A stretch of DNA of 64,000 bases from Aradus depressus (lineage: Eukaryota > Arthropoda > Insecta > Hemiptera > Aradidae): the NCBI GenBank assembly GCA_963662175.1, contig OY759219.1:48352675-48416674 (forward strand). Reading direction: 5' to 3'. Positions 1 to 13,600 of this stretch are shown piece after piece; the stretch's first letter is position 1; each line of letters begins with the position of its first letter. The translations under genes were made by a program, and so were the position numbers. The notes beneath the pieces were generated by a model that was given only the letters and a program-made list of their open reading frames with translations, was not told where the DNA came from and did not search any database.

Positions 1-19
1 TACTTTGGAAAATGTTCTT

Positions 20-290
20 TTCTCTGGAGAGAACTTTACTGAGAATGTCCAAGAGTGGATTTAAGGCGATGTTTTGAATCATCTCATGGACTCTTTTAAT
101 GATGTTTGTACTCAAGACAAATTGAATAATAACAAGTGGATTAGAGACCTTTTCTCATTCAACGTGATTATGGACGACTCGACTTAGTTGAGTGGCTCAG
201 CGATCCTTTGTTCAAGCAACATTTTTCCAATATAAATCTTGGTGCTCTCAAATGGTTGCGCATTCCCTGTTTTGACATTGTTTTATTTAG
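20..290 (+). repeat. Left arm of a foldback: inverted hAT-like transposase fragment
   Basis: This stretch reads as broken coding sequence on the + strand, with pieces such as KWIRDLFSF and LSDPLFKQHF separated by stops. The reverse complement of nearly the same sequence follows at about 608-1045, so the two form a large inverted repeat around a unique centre at about 300-607. The two arms differ by scattered substitutions and by an insertion in the right arm. It is a decayed transposon, not a host gene. Confidence 0.6.
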
Positions 291-301
291 GGGGTGGGGG
301 G

Positions 302-1050
302 TGTTAATTAAGTGGAGATAACGACGAGCTCAGCAGGAGGGACAGGACTATAAAGGGCAGAGATGCCGGCCCTGTGGACATTGATCTTGTCAGGATGTCA
401 TAAAGAACTATATAGGGGGCATTGTTCCGACCTAGTGTTCTGGTAGGACTAGTTACTGGAGGGACAGTCTTAAACAATGGTAGCAGCATACCAAGTCTGG
501 CATCCAACCGATTTGCAGATTTGGTCTTCATGCGGACAAGAATTGAACACCCAGATTCGGAGATCGGTTGAAGCAAATGGAACTTAAGTCCAAAGACAAG
601 GGATATAAAATAATCAAATAAAACAATGTCAAAACAGGGAATGCGCAACTAGTTGAGAGCATCAAGATTTATATTGGAGAAATGTTGCTTGAACAAAGGA
701 TCGCTGAGGAAGTAAGTGAATAAAGTCGTCCATAATCACATTGAATGAGAAAAAATCTCTAATCCACTTGTTATATTATTCAATTTGTTTTGAGTATAAT
801 CATCATTAAAAGAAAACTGACATTGAGACTGAGAGTCTTATCTCTTATGCTTTTGGCTGAGGATGGTAGAAATACCGAAAGTACTCCCATGTAAATATAG
901 TTGGTGAAATTAGACAATATCATAAATAAACAAGTTTTATTTCTTTCAAGTTCATCATTAAAAGAGACCATGGGATGATCTAGATGATTCAAAACATCGC
1001 CTTAAATCCACACTTGGACGTTCTTAGTAATCCAGAGAGAATAACATCTT
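302..1050 (-). pseudogene. hAT-like (ZBED5/SCAND3-type) transposase C-terminal remnant
   Basis: Read on the - strand, pieces resemble the C-terminal dimerisation part of ZBED5/SCAND3-like hAT transposases: KWIRDFF-like text, then LSDPLFKQHF, then ISESGCSILVRMKTKSANRL, which matches the family pattern 'LCE-x-GFS-x-L-x-x-MKTKxRNRL'. Stops and shifts interrupt it. Inside, about 805-967 is extra sequence absent from the left arm, and it is bounded by copies of TCTTTTAATGATGA, which looks like an insertion with a target duplication. Function is lost. The family assignment rests on motif memory only. Confidence 0.5.
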
Positions 1051-1196
1051 CCGATGTAGGGAAATGTGCATAGTTGGGTCTCTTCCAAAGATGCTGCAGT
1101 TTTAGCTTGATACTGCCCTGCAACTGTCTCATTCGCATCCAACACTGTCACTTGTGCTACTTCAACTGAAATACTGAGGTCATTCAAGTGTGAGAA

Positions 1197-1410
1197 TTGT
1201 ATATTGACCAATTGACTTACAACGAGGTAGGGAAGTACATTGTCGCTGTATACTTGGAGTTGTATATTGACCAATTGACTTACAACGAGGTAGGGAAGTA
1301 CATTGTCGCTTTATACTTGGAGTTGTATATTGACCAATTGACTTACAACGAGGTAGGGAAGTACATTGTCGCTGTATACTTGGAGTTGTATATTGACCAA
1401 TTGACTTACA
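1197..1410. repeat. 63-bp minisatellite, about 3.4 copies
   Basis: A 63-bp unit starting TATTGACCAATTGACTTACA is repeated at 1200, 1263, 1326 and partly at 1389, nearly identical. Because 63 is a multiple of three the + strand reads through as a 21-residue repeat (YIDQLTYNE...), but there is no sign that it is a protein. It ends 26 bases before the first visible AKR exon. Confidence 0.9.
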
Positions 1411-1435
1411 ATGACATCATTGTTGTTGGTTGTAG

Positions 1436-1639
1436 CTGCCGCACATCGGGAACCGGGCAGAGCACGTCTCGCAGTACCTCCGCAAGTCGCTGGAGGCCCT
1501 CCGAGTGGACTATGTGGACCTCTATCTGATCCACAACCCAGTGGGTCTCGTCCATGGAGACGGCACCGACTTCTTCCCCAAGAAGGACAACGGACAGATT
1601 GACCTCGACCTGGAAGTGGACCACATTCAGCTATGGAAG
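1436..1639 (+). CDS. AKR exon (first visible), carries catalytic His
   Basis: The 68 codons begin LPHIGNR after acceptor TTGTAG and end IQLWK before donor GTAACC, phase 0 at both sides. YVDLYLIHNP holds the catalytic His of the AKR tetrad. The segment to the end of the exon is the usual loop before the WKAME helix. Confidence 0.88.
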
Positions 1640-4600
1640 GTAACCTATCTGTAGTACTTCACAACGTACCTCCTCGACCCAGTGGGTGTCGTCCATCAGG
1701 ATGGCACCGACAAGTGCAAACGATACCTGCAAAATTAGTGTTCCGTGCCATCAGCCCCCACTTAAATTAAACGTAAGAAGAAAAGTTGTTCCTTACATCG
1801 TGAGAAATATTTTTTGTCGAACATTTTTTCTCTAAAAGCAATCGTTCAGCAGTTGTAAAGAATAAACAAATAAATTATTTATAACAATTGATCGCGCTAG
1901 AATTTTTCAATCCTGATAATTTTGGCTCAATCTACTCCTAATTCTCAATGTTCATGATTTTTTCAGATTTTTCTGAGCGATCCTTTTGGTGATAAGGGTG
2001 TGGAACAGCAATTTTTAAGTGTTTTCCCGAAAAATGTGTTTTAAAAAATCCATAAACAAAATACATTATTTATATTATTGGATTCGTGCTTCAATAAGCT
2101 TTCATTTGACACCCTACAAGATGCCCTTGAAAATTTTTTTCTCCATTTCTCAATTTATCCCCTGAAATTGAGAATCAAAATTCAACTTTTTTACTTCATG
2201 TTTATAATTGGGCCACACCACACTCTATCTCTGTGCTAAATTTCAAATGTTTACGTCGATTAGTTTTAGAGAAAATCGCCTTTGACAAACGGACGGACAC
2301 CGAAGTGATTCATAAGTGTTCCGTTTTGCTAATTTTGGCATGGAACACTAAGAATCATGCTGCTATTAAAAAAAAAAAAAAATTGTAGAGAATCTTATGT
2401 TAACAATTATAAAACCAGAAGAAATAATTTTAATCTATTTATACGGTCATAAACTAGAAGAATATTGACACATTTTGCTGAATGTGCTGTCAAAATATAA
2501 GGAAAGAAATAAAGGGAAATGTTGTAGAGCTGAGAAATGACGACATTGTCCGGCCATTGACGTATTTCCCGCCTCTTCATCAATTTTGCTATTTACAACG
2601 AGGAGTCAAATCATAATTCAGAGACCTGCAGCAATAGCGCGGCAAATTGAAATTATGACGATAGAACCCTGAAAAAGAAATTCTTTAATATCGGAAATGT
2701 GATTTTTCTTGGGCTCAAATCTTGATGATGTATCAAGAATTCTTGACAAATTAATGGATTTACTTCGTAGACAATTTATTCTCGTTATGTTTTGATTATT
2801 ATTTTTACGTTTATATTTACTATTATTCCTTTTTTTCTTGAACTTTATCTGTATCTCGTTCCTTCTCTAAATGTAATGTTGCAACGCGACCAGACTCGTC
2901 TCTAGAATACCAAACATTTTGTTCAGAATAAAAAAAAATTGAAATGTTTATTTTGCAGGCGATGGAGGCGGAGATTGAAGCGGGGCGGACCCGGGCTATC
3001 GGAGTGTCCAACTTCAGTCTGGAGCAACTCCGGAGGATCCTGGACAACTGCAGACTGCCTCCCGCCAACATACAGGTGGAGATGCATGTCTACCTGCAAC
3101 AGAAGGAGCTAGTGGCGTTCTGCAGAGAGGTCGGCGTCTCGGTCTGCGGCTATGCCCCCCTCGGCTCCCCCGCTCTTCCCAAGTTCACCCAGAATATGGG
3201 GCTCGACGTCTCCAAGTCAGTATTTTCCCGCCACTCCCTAAGATAGCAATACCATCTTCACCAGTCTGTCCACCAATGAATTTCAAATATTCTAATATAT
3301 TTTTACCATCACAGCTATGCGAATATAGAAGAAGTTATGTAATCGGCTAAAAAGATTTCCTGACCCCCTGTTCAAAAATGAAGAAAAAACAATATGTTTG
3401 TTTGTGAACGCGATAACTTATGACATAATGAATATATGTATATTGAAACGTAGATCCAGAAGCCCGTAAGGTCGACATAAGTTGCTGGACGACATAAGAA
3501 CTGCTGATTATTAAATTAAATTATACTTGTGGATTCAGAAGTCCATAATTTAGATATTTACTTATTTTTTCCCAAATTAGGTAAAGCAGTGGGTTTCGAG
3601 TGGGAACGAAAAATTAGTGGATCTCGGACAATTCGAGCAGGCAAGGTGCATTGCCGGTGATTCACATGATTTTTTTATATTTTATTATTATTTTTTAGGG
3701 GCATTCCACTAGGTAGTTATTGTGACTCATGCCTGGGCTTTAACTACGAGGTCATAACGCCTACTACCAGAGCGCTCTTTCGTCGTTCTGATGGACATGA
3801 GCCCGACTCGTACTGAGGGAATACTAAATGTTGCCTACCCAAATTTACTTGCCTAAGGTAGGGGTAACGGGTACCTGACATCGTACAGGCTCGGGACCAT
3901 CGCTTAACGTCCCATCCGAAGTGCTTATGTTTATTTTACCTCCCAGATAAAATAAACTAAGGGCCTCGGCCGGGTTTCGAACCCACGATCTTGAGCACAG
4001 AAGGCAAGTACACTTACCACTGAGATACCGGCGCCCTCTTAAACTTTTATATTTCGAAAAATGAAGAGTACTAGTTATTTTCGATAGCAGGTAGGGCACC
4101 CAGCGGAGAGGTTTGTTGGTAGAACAATACTGGCATTGTTACATTGTTAGTGAGGGGGGGGGTGTTAATTAAGTGGAGATAACGAAGGAGCTCAGCAGGA
4201 GGGACAGGACTATAAAGGGCAGAGAAGCCGGCCCTGTGGAGTCTAGCCTACGTACTTCGTGAACACTGATCTTGTCAGGATGTCATAAAGAACTATATAG
4301 GGGACATTGTTCCGACCTCTAGTAGCATTCTCTAGTGTTCTGGTAGGACTAGTTACTGGAGGGACAGTCTTAAACAATGTTAGCAACATACCAATTTCAA
4401 TTTTCAATTTGCTTTGAGTAAAATCATCATTAAAAGAAACCATGGGATGAATCAGATGATTTAGGGGGGCTATTGTGACTCATGCCCGGGCTTTAACTAC
4501 TAGGGCATATCGCCTACTATCAGAGCGCTCTTTCGTCGCTCTGGTGGACATGAGCCCGATTCTACTATGGGAGTCTTAAATGAGAGTGAAGCTTGAGGCA

Positions 4601-7600
4601 ACATATCTGCTGCGAGGCTACCGTCAAAGCAACATTTGAGACAGTACACTTCATACGAATAAACTCCAATAATAATGAACCTTCAGTCGCCTTAGGAGGG
4701 TATTACACTATAAAAGTTCTTTGACAAAGATCTTTTATAAAAGTTGGATCGATTTTTTTTTTTTAATTTCTTTTATAAAATATCTTTTATGACTACAAAA
4801 TTTAATATTACACTATGTAAAATATTTTATAAATCTTAGTTTTTTGTTTCAAGACAGTACTACTAAGTTGTGTGCAAGTGACTGTTGTGCCGCAAAAATG
4901 GATGACGTTTTAACACCAAATGCCGCAGGTTTTGCGGCTGCTGCAATAGCAATAGCTGTGGCGGAAAAAAATAAACATAAGAATGTAAAGAAACGTTTGT
5001 GGGTAAGACCTATGGTTGCGCGGCGCGAGTTTATGAGCATCCATCAGAATTTACTTAAAGGACTGTCCATGGAAGATACAAAAAGTTACTTGAACTATTT
5101 GAGGATGAATAAAAAAACCTTCGATTACTTGCTTCTGAAGGTGGGACCAATAATATCTCGGGAAATGACATATTTGCGTAACCCATTACCCCCTGAGGAA
5201 CGACTTATAGGCGAGAGCTACTCAAGCCTTCAATACAGTAGTCGCATACCTCAGTGTACAATTTAGGAGTATACTTTGGGATATATGCGCATGCGCGGCA
5301 CGCGTACAACGTGAAGAAAGGAAACAGCAGGAGTGGGAGAGACAACATTTATCAAATATTGGATGAGAATGCAAACTATGATAAAAGAACTTTTATAAAA
5401 CAAAAACCTTCTAAAATTTGAGCTATTATACTATCACATTTATCGTAAAATTTCTTTTATAAAAGATCTTTGTCAAAGAACTTTTATAGTGTAATACCCG
5501 CCTAATAAAAGTGTATTAGGGCACAAATAAATTTCATAATAAGTACATTATTGTAGGTCTTCACAAGTGAGTTACATTGCATACAATAATATATCGTCAC
5601 CTCTAAGGTAAAAGACTTTAACCCTCAATTTGTAAATTTTACAGGAGCAACAATTTTTTGTTTTCTTAATTATTTTTTTTTATCTAGGAAGCTACATTAA
5701 TTTTTTTTTTGTAAACGTTTTATTTTTTTGTCATACTGTGTAAAAATATATTGCATTGGGATTTTATATCAATTACCACATTAAAAAAACTCTATTATAG
5801 TGATGTGGTTTAGGATGAAAACGTTGTCTCCGCTGACCGACCCAGTCGTGACTGAGATAGCAGAGAAATATGGCAAGCTCCCAGCCCAGATACTTCTGAG
5901 GTTCTTGATTGAGTGCGGAGTCGCTGTCATACCGAAAAGTTGCAACCCGGACAGGATCAGGCAGAACTTTGATGTAAGTATCCTAGTAATGTTGACAACG
6001 TCAGCATTTAACATAATCAGTTCACATGCAAAACAGAATGTAACTATATCATCCTTTGTGGGAGAGTTTCTCAATTCTCTGATCCCCCTCCCCATCGTAG
6101 CTTGGTTCGTCTCTGTCTCTCCATAGGTTGGCCAGCATGTCTTCCGAATGGCTCCATCTTGAAATAATGGAGGATTCCTGTTGTTCTACTTCCGTCTATA
6201 AATGTCAGCTTCACTACAATCCCCTTCCGACCCTCCTTGAATCTTCTTTGATGGTGTTTAACATTACGTTTCTTCAATTAATTTCAATTAACTTCTTCTT
6301 AAATTTCAATACCTACTTTTGAATTGTTTATTTAGAGTTGAGGTAGAATGGGGAGGGTATGTTACACTTTGCAGTTGTACGGTTTGTGAAATTGGAGAAG
6401 AGTCCCCTCTCACTCTTCTTGCTGTAAACAGTGATCGCCGCGGATGGCGCTCCACATAACAAAGACAACTGCATAGTTTTTTAATCTTTATAAAAAATAA
6501 AAACAGTATCAATTTCATTTTATACTCAAATTACCCCATTGTTAGGGATGGGTATTGTAGATCAGCGAAGTGGGTGATTATCTAATAACTCAGTGATAAA
6601 TAAGAGGTAGACCACTTGGGAAATTTTCCAGAAAATATAACTGGGTAGTTTTAATATTATACCGTGACATCAAAAACTCATGCCAAAAAATGAGATTGTA
6701 TTAAATTATTGTAACTATAAATAAATTTGAAACATAGAAATTTCCTTAACTCACATTGCAGCCAACGTTTAAAAGCGCTGAGTGAGCGGGAGTAGTGTCA
6801 CGAGTGGTGGAACATGTTCAACAGGTTGGCCAACATCAATTATGTAAAAACTATAAAGAAAAACTATTTCACAAAATATATGGAAGTACTTTGGGTATTG
6901 CTACCACCTTCAGCCACAACTTAACAAATGCTAAATGGAACTTCAACCAGTTTATTATCCAAACTGTCCCCTTTTTCAGCCCCCACCGGATTTTCCCCTG
7001 TCTCTCTTGTACAGTTAAGTATTAGAAATATGGAGAACTTTAAAAATAAAATTTCATCTCAAATTGAAATCTTAATAACAGAAATGTTTTGAAATAGTAT
7101 GTGCTGAATTAAAATACAAATATACATATTTGCATGTATGACATAAATCAAAGATGACAATAATAAATATATGAATAAACACACAGTTTTTTGAGAAAGC
7201 AAGTACGTATACACAGACTGGAGGATTATATTATTGGCGATAAAAGGGGTGAATATTTGAGATTGATCTCATCGTTCTTACAATATCCTTTTTGTAGTGC
7301 TCTGTTTATTTCTAGTTGTTCCATTGAGTTAAATAATGTACCTTTGTCACAAAAATGTACCTATGTATTGTATTTATGTCGATGGTGTTGTGTTGTGTGA
7401 AAGTTGATTTTACTGAGTTGTATGATGTGTCAGTGTTTAACCCTATTTCTGATTTGTGTTCTTTTACCCGTTGTGTTTTGTGTTTTTAAATGGTCTTCCA
7501 GTTTGACCTGCATAAAATAAATTGCAAGAACTACATTCCAGCTGAAAAAAGCCACGTTTTTCTTCTCTTTTAGTTTGGACTTTAGTGTTGTTGAGATGTT

Positions 7601-10600
7601 CGTATATTGTATTATTTGTTCTGGAACCTACCCGAAAGTCCTCTTTTTTAAGTATTGTAATGTAAACAAGCCTGTTGCCAAGACAACTGAGGTCGAAGCA
7701 ACATTATTTTTTTTGAACCAATTTAGAAAAAGAAAAAGAAAATAAAGAAGAAAGAAACCTAAAGATGAAGAAAATAAAATAGAAAATCAACAGGAAGAAG
7801 GGAAGAACAACTTTAAAAGAAATCAAAAGGAAGAAAAGATATCTGTAGGCCTAACCTTACAGTTATCAACTAACATTTTGTACATCAATTACCAGATCCA
7901 CCGACTTTAAAATGAAACCAAATTTTCAGAAGGGACTATTTTAACACCCAGGAACAAAATGAAACAGCTAAAAGAAGAAGGAATGAAGAAAATTTCAGGA
8001 AATTATAAGCAAAATTAAGAAAAGGTCAATAATTAAAAAACAAGTCGGTAGAAGGTTGTGAAAATTTTTAGAAAAAGACTTATTAAAAAGAATTATTAAA
8101 AAGAATTTGAAAAAGGAAAAGAAGAGAAAAACTGCCAACATCAGATGGAAAACCCAGTTCAAAAATTTAAAAAGGAAGCAAGTTCCAAAAGTGATCCAAT
8201 TATAGAGGACGGATCCAATCCAAAGCGGTATAAATGATCTGAAGGTGTATATCACAAGATTTACATGCTATTTTCAAGAAATAAAGGAGCCAAATTTAAA
8301 AAGAAAAGTAACAGAAAATTCATGCAACATTTAATAAGAAAGAAGAAAAGGAAACCAGGGAAGAAAACGCAAAAAAAAGTTTAATATTCAAGAAAAACAA
8401 TGGGCGGAAAACAGAAGACATCCGAATCTGCCGACCCATAATGCAGTGCAAACAGCTAAAGTTAGTTGTCCTCCAGTCTTTGTGTAGGCCAGAATCTGTG
8501 TTCCGAGGAGTCTAGTTTTCATAGTAATAACTATTATAAAAGTTGAGACAATGAGTAAAAGTGCGAAGTGACATTGAATAGATGCGAGCAGATGGAGGAC
8601 ATAATTTTTGTTAATATTTATATGTAATTAATGTTAATTTTACTTTAGATCCATGGCGTCATGTGAGTACCTAAGCCAGTAACAAAAATGTTCGGACGGT
8701 TTGATTTTTCAATAAAAAATTATAATAATTAAATGCAAAAGTAATAAAAAATAATTTAAAAAAATAATTAAAGCCATTTTTCAATCAAGAATAAGAATTC
8801 AAAAGTGGGTTAGGATAAAGGAAAAACAGCTTTGATTAGAACAAATAAATATTTTAATTTAATAAATTTTATAACAAGTAATGTAGGTAACAAAAATTTT
8901 CGGACAAAAATGTAAACAACTATAAATAAATTCAATGTTTTTTTTACGATTTCACAAATTCAAAAACCATAATGTTAATTAATATTTGGTTGGGTACCTT
9001 TTTTGTGTAATAACATCTTTCATTCGATTCGGCATTGATGATGAAACTAATTTTTTGGTGAAATTTGGAGATATTTTACCCCACTCTTCTAATAACTTTT
9101 GTTTCAATTCGTTTTTTGAATCAATGGGTGTTAATCGAATTTTCCTGTCGAGCTCACCCCATACGTGTTCAATTGGGTTGAGATCGGGCGATTGGGGGGG
9201 GTTTCATAACTTTAGGGCAGTTATACAAAAGCCAAGTACGTACCAATTCACAGGTGTGTTTCGGATCGTTGTCTTGGTAAAAATGAATAGTCCGTAAAAT
9301 CCCAAGTTTTTCAGCACTCTTTTTCAAATTGCTCCTTAGTAATTCGGCATAAACTTTTCCAGTCATGGTGGTTTCAATGAAAACCAGTTCACCAATTCCA
9401 CTAGACACCATACACCCCCACACCATCACTGAGCCACCCCCATGTTTTACTATTGGTTTTAAATTTTTTGGATTCAGCTCCTCATTACGCCTTCTCCAAA
9501 TTTTGTCGCGACTGTCGGGACTAAATATATTAAACTTACATTCAAAAGTATTTGCTTGCAATAGAACAAACCGCAATAATAAAATATTCTTGTATCTTGT
9601 AACTCTTCACAACATAAAAAGATATCTCAGGTCATGTAATGTCAGAAAACTAGATTTTTGTGATATGACGTTGGAAGAGAGCGACAGCAGCGCTGACCCT
9701 CGGCAGAAACCGTCCCTTCCCCCTACTCTATCCCCTCCACCTTCCCTCTAAAGAAACTAAGTACCCAATTTTTCTAATTTAAACGTTTTTTCTCCGATAT
9801 TTCGACAAATAAATGTTTCCAGATCATGTCCGTTTACTTCCATGTAATATATGTATACATATACTATTACTTTACTTTTGTTTACTTCCCTATACATATA
9901 ATATATGTATACATAATAATATGTACTAAAATTTTTGTAATCGTGTGAACATCAGAGATCAATTGCATGCGTGTGTTTATGTGAGAGCTCAAACGCTTTG
10001 ACCTGACATCGTACAGGCTCATGACCATCGCTTAACATCCCATCCGAAGGACGGAGTGCTTAAGTTTATTTTACCTCGCAGATGAATGACATTACTCCAA
10101 AAAATTTCTGAATGATTCTGGAACTCTTTTGCGAAGCTCAATCTTTTTTTTATATTTTTTTCACTCACAAACGGTTTTTGGTACTCTCCCATTATATCCT
10201 GCTTCTTTTAGAATTCTTCGAACATTTTGTGGGTGAACTTTCTTTCCCGTTTCTCTGTATACCTCGGCGACGATCTGAGGTGCACTCCTCGAGGGCTTGT
10301 TTTTCATTTTCCGGACAACGCTACACCTTTCTCGGTCGTTTAATACTCTTGGACGGCCAGAGGAAGATTTCAAATCTATCCGATCCTCGTGCTTATACCT
10401 TCGAATTACATCGGCTACAGTGCTTTTACTTCGGCCTACCAAACCACCGATTTTGCGGACACTTAATCCTTTTTCATAATTAAAAATTATTATCTGTTGA
10501 ACTTCAAAAGATGTTCGACCCATCTTGACAGCAGGAAATACAAATAACTACTGAATGCATTAATAGAAGGATATAAACACATTTCATTTGTTCGGTATTA

Positions 10601-13600
10601 CCGGTTGGTTGAGAAGGGATTAAAGATCATGATCAGAGTCGCATTTGTTTACAAAACAAACAACAGGTGTCCAGAAAATTTTGTTACGTGAATTTCTTGT
10701 CTTCAATTATTAATGCAAAATTTCCTATTAGCTGTAAATGTTTAATTAATTGTTTTACGGCGTTTTGAAATGATTGATGATCTCGAAATTTAAAACTTTG
10801 CTTGAATTAAATATTTTGCCATATAACTATGTGTAACTGCAAAAGAAAAACAAAATTATAAATTGTCCGAAAATTTTTGTTACTGATTGTCTGTAGGCCT
10901 AACCTTACAGTTATCAACTAACATTTTGTACATCAATTACCAGATCCACCGACTTTAAAATGAAACCAAATTTTCAGAAGGGACTATTTTAACACCCAGG
11001 AACAAAATGAAACAGCTAAAAGAAGAAGGAATGAAGAAAATTTCAGGAAATTATAAGCAAGAAATAAGAAAAGGTCAATAATTAAAAAACGAGTCGGTAG
11101 AAGGTCGTGGAAATTTTTAGAAAATGACAGTTAATTATTAAGAAGAATTTGAAAAAGGAAAAGAAGAGAAAAACTACCCACATCAGATGGAAAAGCCAGC
11201 TCAAAAATTTGAAAGGGAAGCAAGTTCCAAAAGTGATCCAATTATAGAGGACGGATCCAATCCAAAGCGGTGAAAAATGATCTGAAGGTGTATAGCACAA
11301 GATTTACATGCTATTTTCAAGAAATAAAGGAGCCAAATTTAAAAAGAAAAGTAACAGAAAATTCATGCAACATTTAATAAGAAAGAAGAAAAGGAAACCA
11401 GGGAAGAAAACGCAAAAAAAGTTTAATATTCAAGAAAAACAATGGGCGGAAAACAGAAGACATCCGAATCTGCCGACCCATAATGCGGTGCAAACAGCTA
11501 AAGTTAGTTGTCCTCCAGTCTTTGTGTAGGCCAGAATCTGTGTTCCGAGGAGTCTAGTTTTCATAGTAATAACTATTATAAAAGTTGAGACAATGAGTAA
11601 AAGTGCGAAGTGACATTGAATAGATGCGAGCAGATGGAGGACATAATTTTTGTTAATATTTATATGTAATTAATGTTAATTTTACTTTAGATCCATGGCG
11701 TCATGTGAGTACTCAAATTAATATACAATTTTATTCCAAAATGGCCGGTCAACAAGTATTCAATAAATTTTTTCAATTATGTGAATTTGTAAGAATGTTT
11801 TAAATTTCTTTTTAATTCCCCAAATCTCTCTCAGCGAAGTTCAAATTTCGAAACCCACGGACTACACCTTTGAGGTATGTACCAATTAATCGGGACAGAA
11901 GAAGTAATAATGCATTTTTTTACTCGGGAAACATAATTTGATTTTTTTTTGATTGGTACAATTAACGTAATTGTAAAATTTTTGTAGAGTTATTTATGAC
12001 ATAGTTTTTTCCTTGGGAGCTTCACTCCATTAATCAATTTATAATTCATTTTTTTAGTAAACTTTAGTAAATTAACTTCAATAAAATTTCAATTCAGTCT
12101 TATATGATTCCTTTTTATATAGATAATATAAAGTCTATTAAATACCTTTCAGTATATTGCCAATCTGTTCTGAAATATTCCCAAAATAGGGTAATCCCAT
12201 CCTTTTTTTAGTCCCTGTATTATTTGTTGTGTCTAATTTTGAAATGTCTTTTAACTTTATTCTGTTTATGACTTTACGTCTTATCTTATCAATAATGTGA
12301 TTATTGTGCCCGTTTTCTTTCGATATACTATGACTGACACCTAACTACGTTTCTCTTGTCTTCGTTTAATGGTATTATGTAGGCTCTGTGAAGTAGTGAA
12401 TACAATGCTGCATGTTTGTGTGTTGTGGCTGCGTTTGTTGTATTGTGTATTCTTAAATTTAAATCCAAAAAGTTTAAGTAGTTCCCTCCCATTTCTATAG
12501 TAAATTCTAATTTTTCATATATGCAAATAGTTGTCTTATCTGTCTATTTGAGCCGCTAAACAGTATGCATATATCATCGACGAAACGATACCAAAATATT
12601 ATTTTAGTTTTATTAGGAGTTTTATCAAGTATATGTTTTTCTATCTGGACCATGAATAAATCAATAAATATTTTTAAAGACTTATGTTTTTCTTTATAAT
12701 TTTGATTAAGTTTTTCACAATATCTCTGCAAAAATGTTAAGTACCATCAATTATGTAGCTAATTTTATTATTTGGATGATTGGGTTTTTGGAAAAAAAAC
12801 TCTCAATGAAACCTAATTCAACTGACATTATCAATATTAAATGTTTTTGGCAAAACAAGGCAATAAAAGAGAAAATGGAATTATTTGTGATTATTTAGTG
12901 TTACACTCAGTAGTCTATTGAACATACAGAGGGCGCTGGTGGCTTAGTGGTGTGCGTGCTTGCCTACTGAGCTCTCAACATCACGGGTCCAAAACCCGGC
13001 CGTGGCCCTTAGATTTTTTATCTGGGAGGTGAAAAATACCTTGAAAGCTTGAGCACCTCGTCCTTCTGATGGGACGTTAAGCGATGGTCCCGAGTCTGTA
13101 CGATGTCAAGTACTCGTTAAAGACCCACCCTAGGTAACTAAACCTGGGTAGGCAAAATTTAGGATTCTCAGAGTAGAGTGAAGAAAGAACGCTCCGGTAG
13201 TAGGCGATATGATCTCGTAGTAAAGCCCGGGCATTAGTCACAATAACTAATTATCACATTCACTCCAAATTGTTCATCTGCATTTATACTATTTCAAAAT
13301 TTCATTAAACAGTTTAATCTTTATATCTACTGTTCTTGTTCTTAGTCATTTATTGCAAAATTCTTAATTTATTCTTTTTTTTTTTTTATGTTCCATGTAC
13401 CTACCATTTAAATTAAGTGAAAATAGAATTTTGGACCAAAATCAGGCCCTGTATTATTTAAAAATTGTTGCTAGGAGCATGCTAATGAGTTATGACATTC
13501 TCTTAGTTTTCTTGTATAATGGCTGTTGGCCTGTTGCAGGTGTTCGACTTGGAGCTCTCCCAAGAGGACTTCGACCGGCTGGCAGCGCTCGACCGAGGCG

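Larger units (their letters stand above)
8671..10889 (-). mobile_element. Tc1/mariner element lying exactly between the direct repeats
   Basis: The left end has CAGTAACAAAAATGTTCGGAC at about 8676, and the right end has its inverse (GTCCGAAAATTTTTGTTACTG) at about 10865. These are Tc1-like terminal repeats. The transposase is on the - strand and broken. No clean TA target duplication is visible at the ends. The element fills the space between the two X repeats. Confidence 0.8.

Noticed and set aside
7842..11712. LTR retrotransposon, from two ~825-bp direct repeats
   Set aside because: The repeats do not begin TG and end CA, no primer-binding site or polypurine tract is seen, and the interior is a Tc1 element.
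11833..11876. Possible extra AKR exon between CAG and GTATGT
   Set aside because: AKR exon 3 joins the last exon in phase 0 with the expected QNFD-VFDLEL text, so no further exon fits. It lies inside transposon territory.
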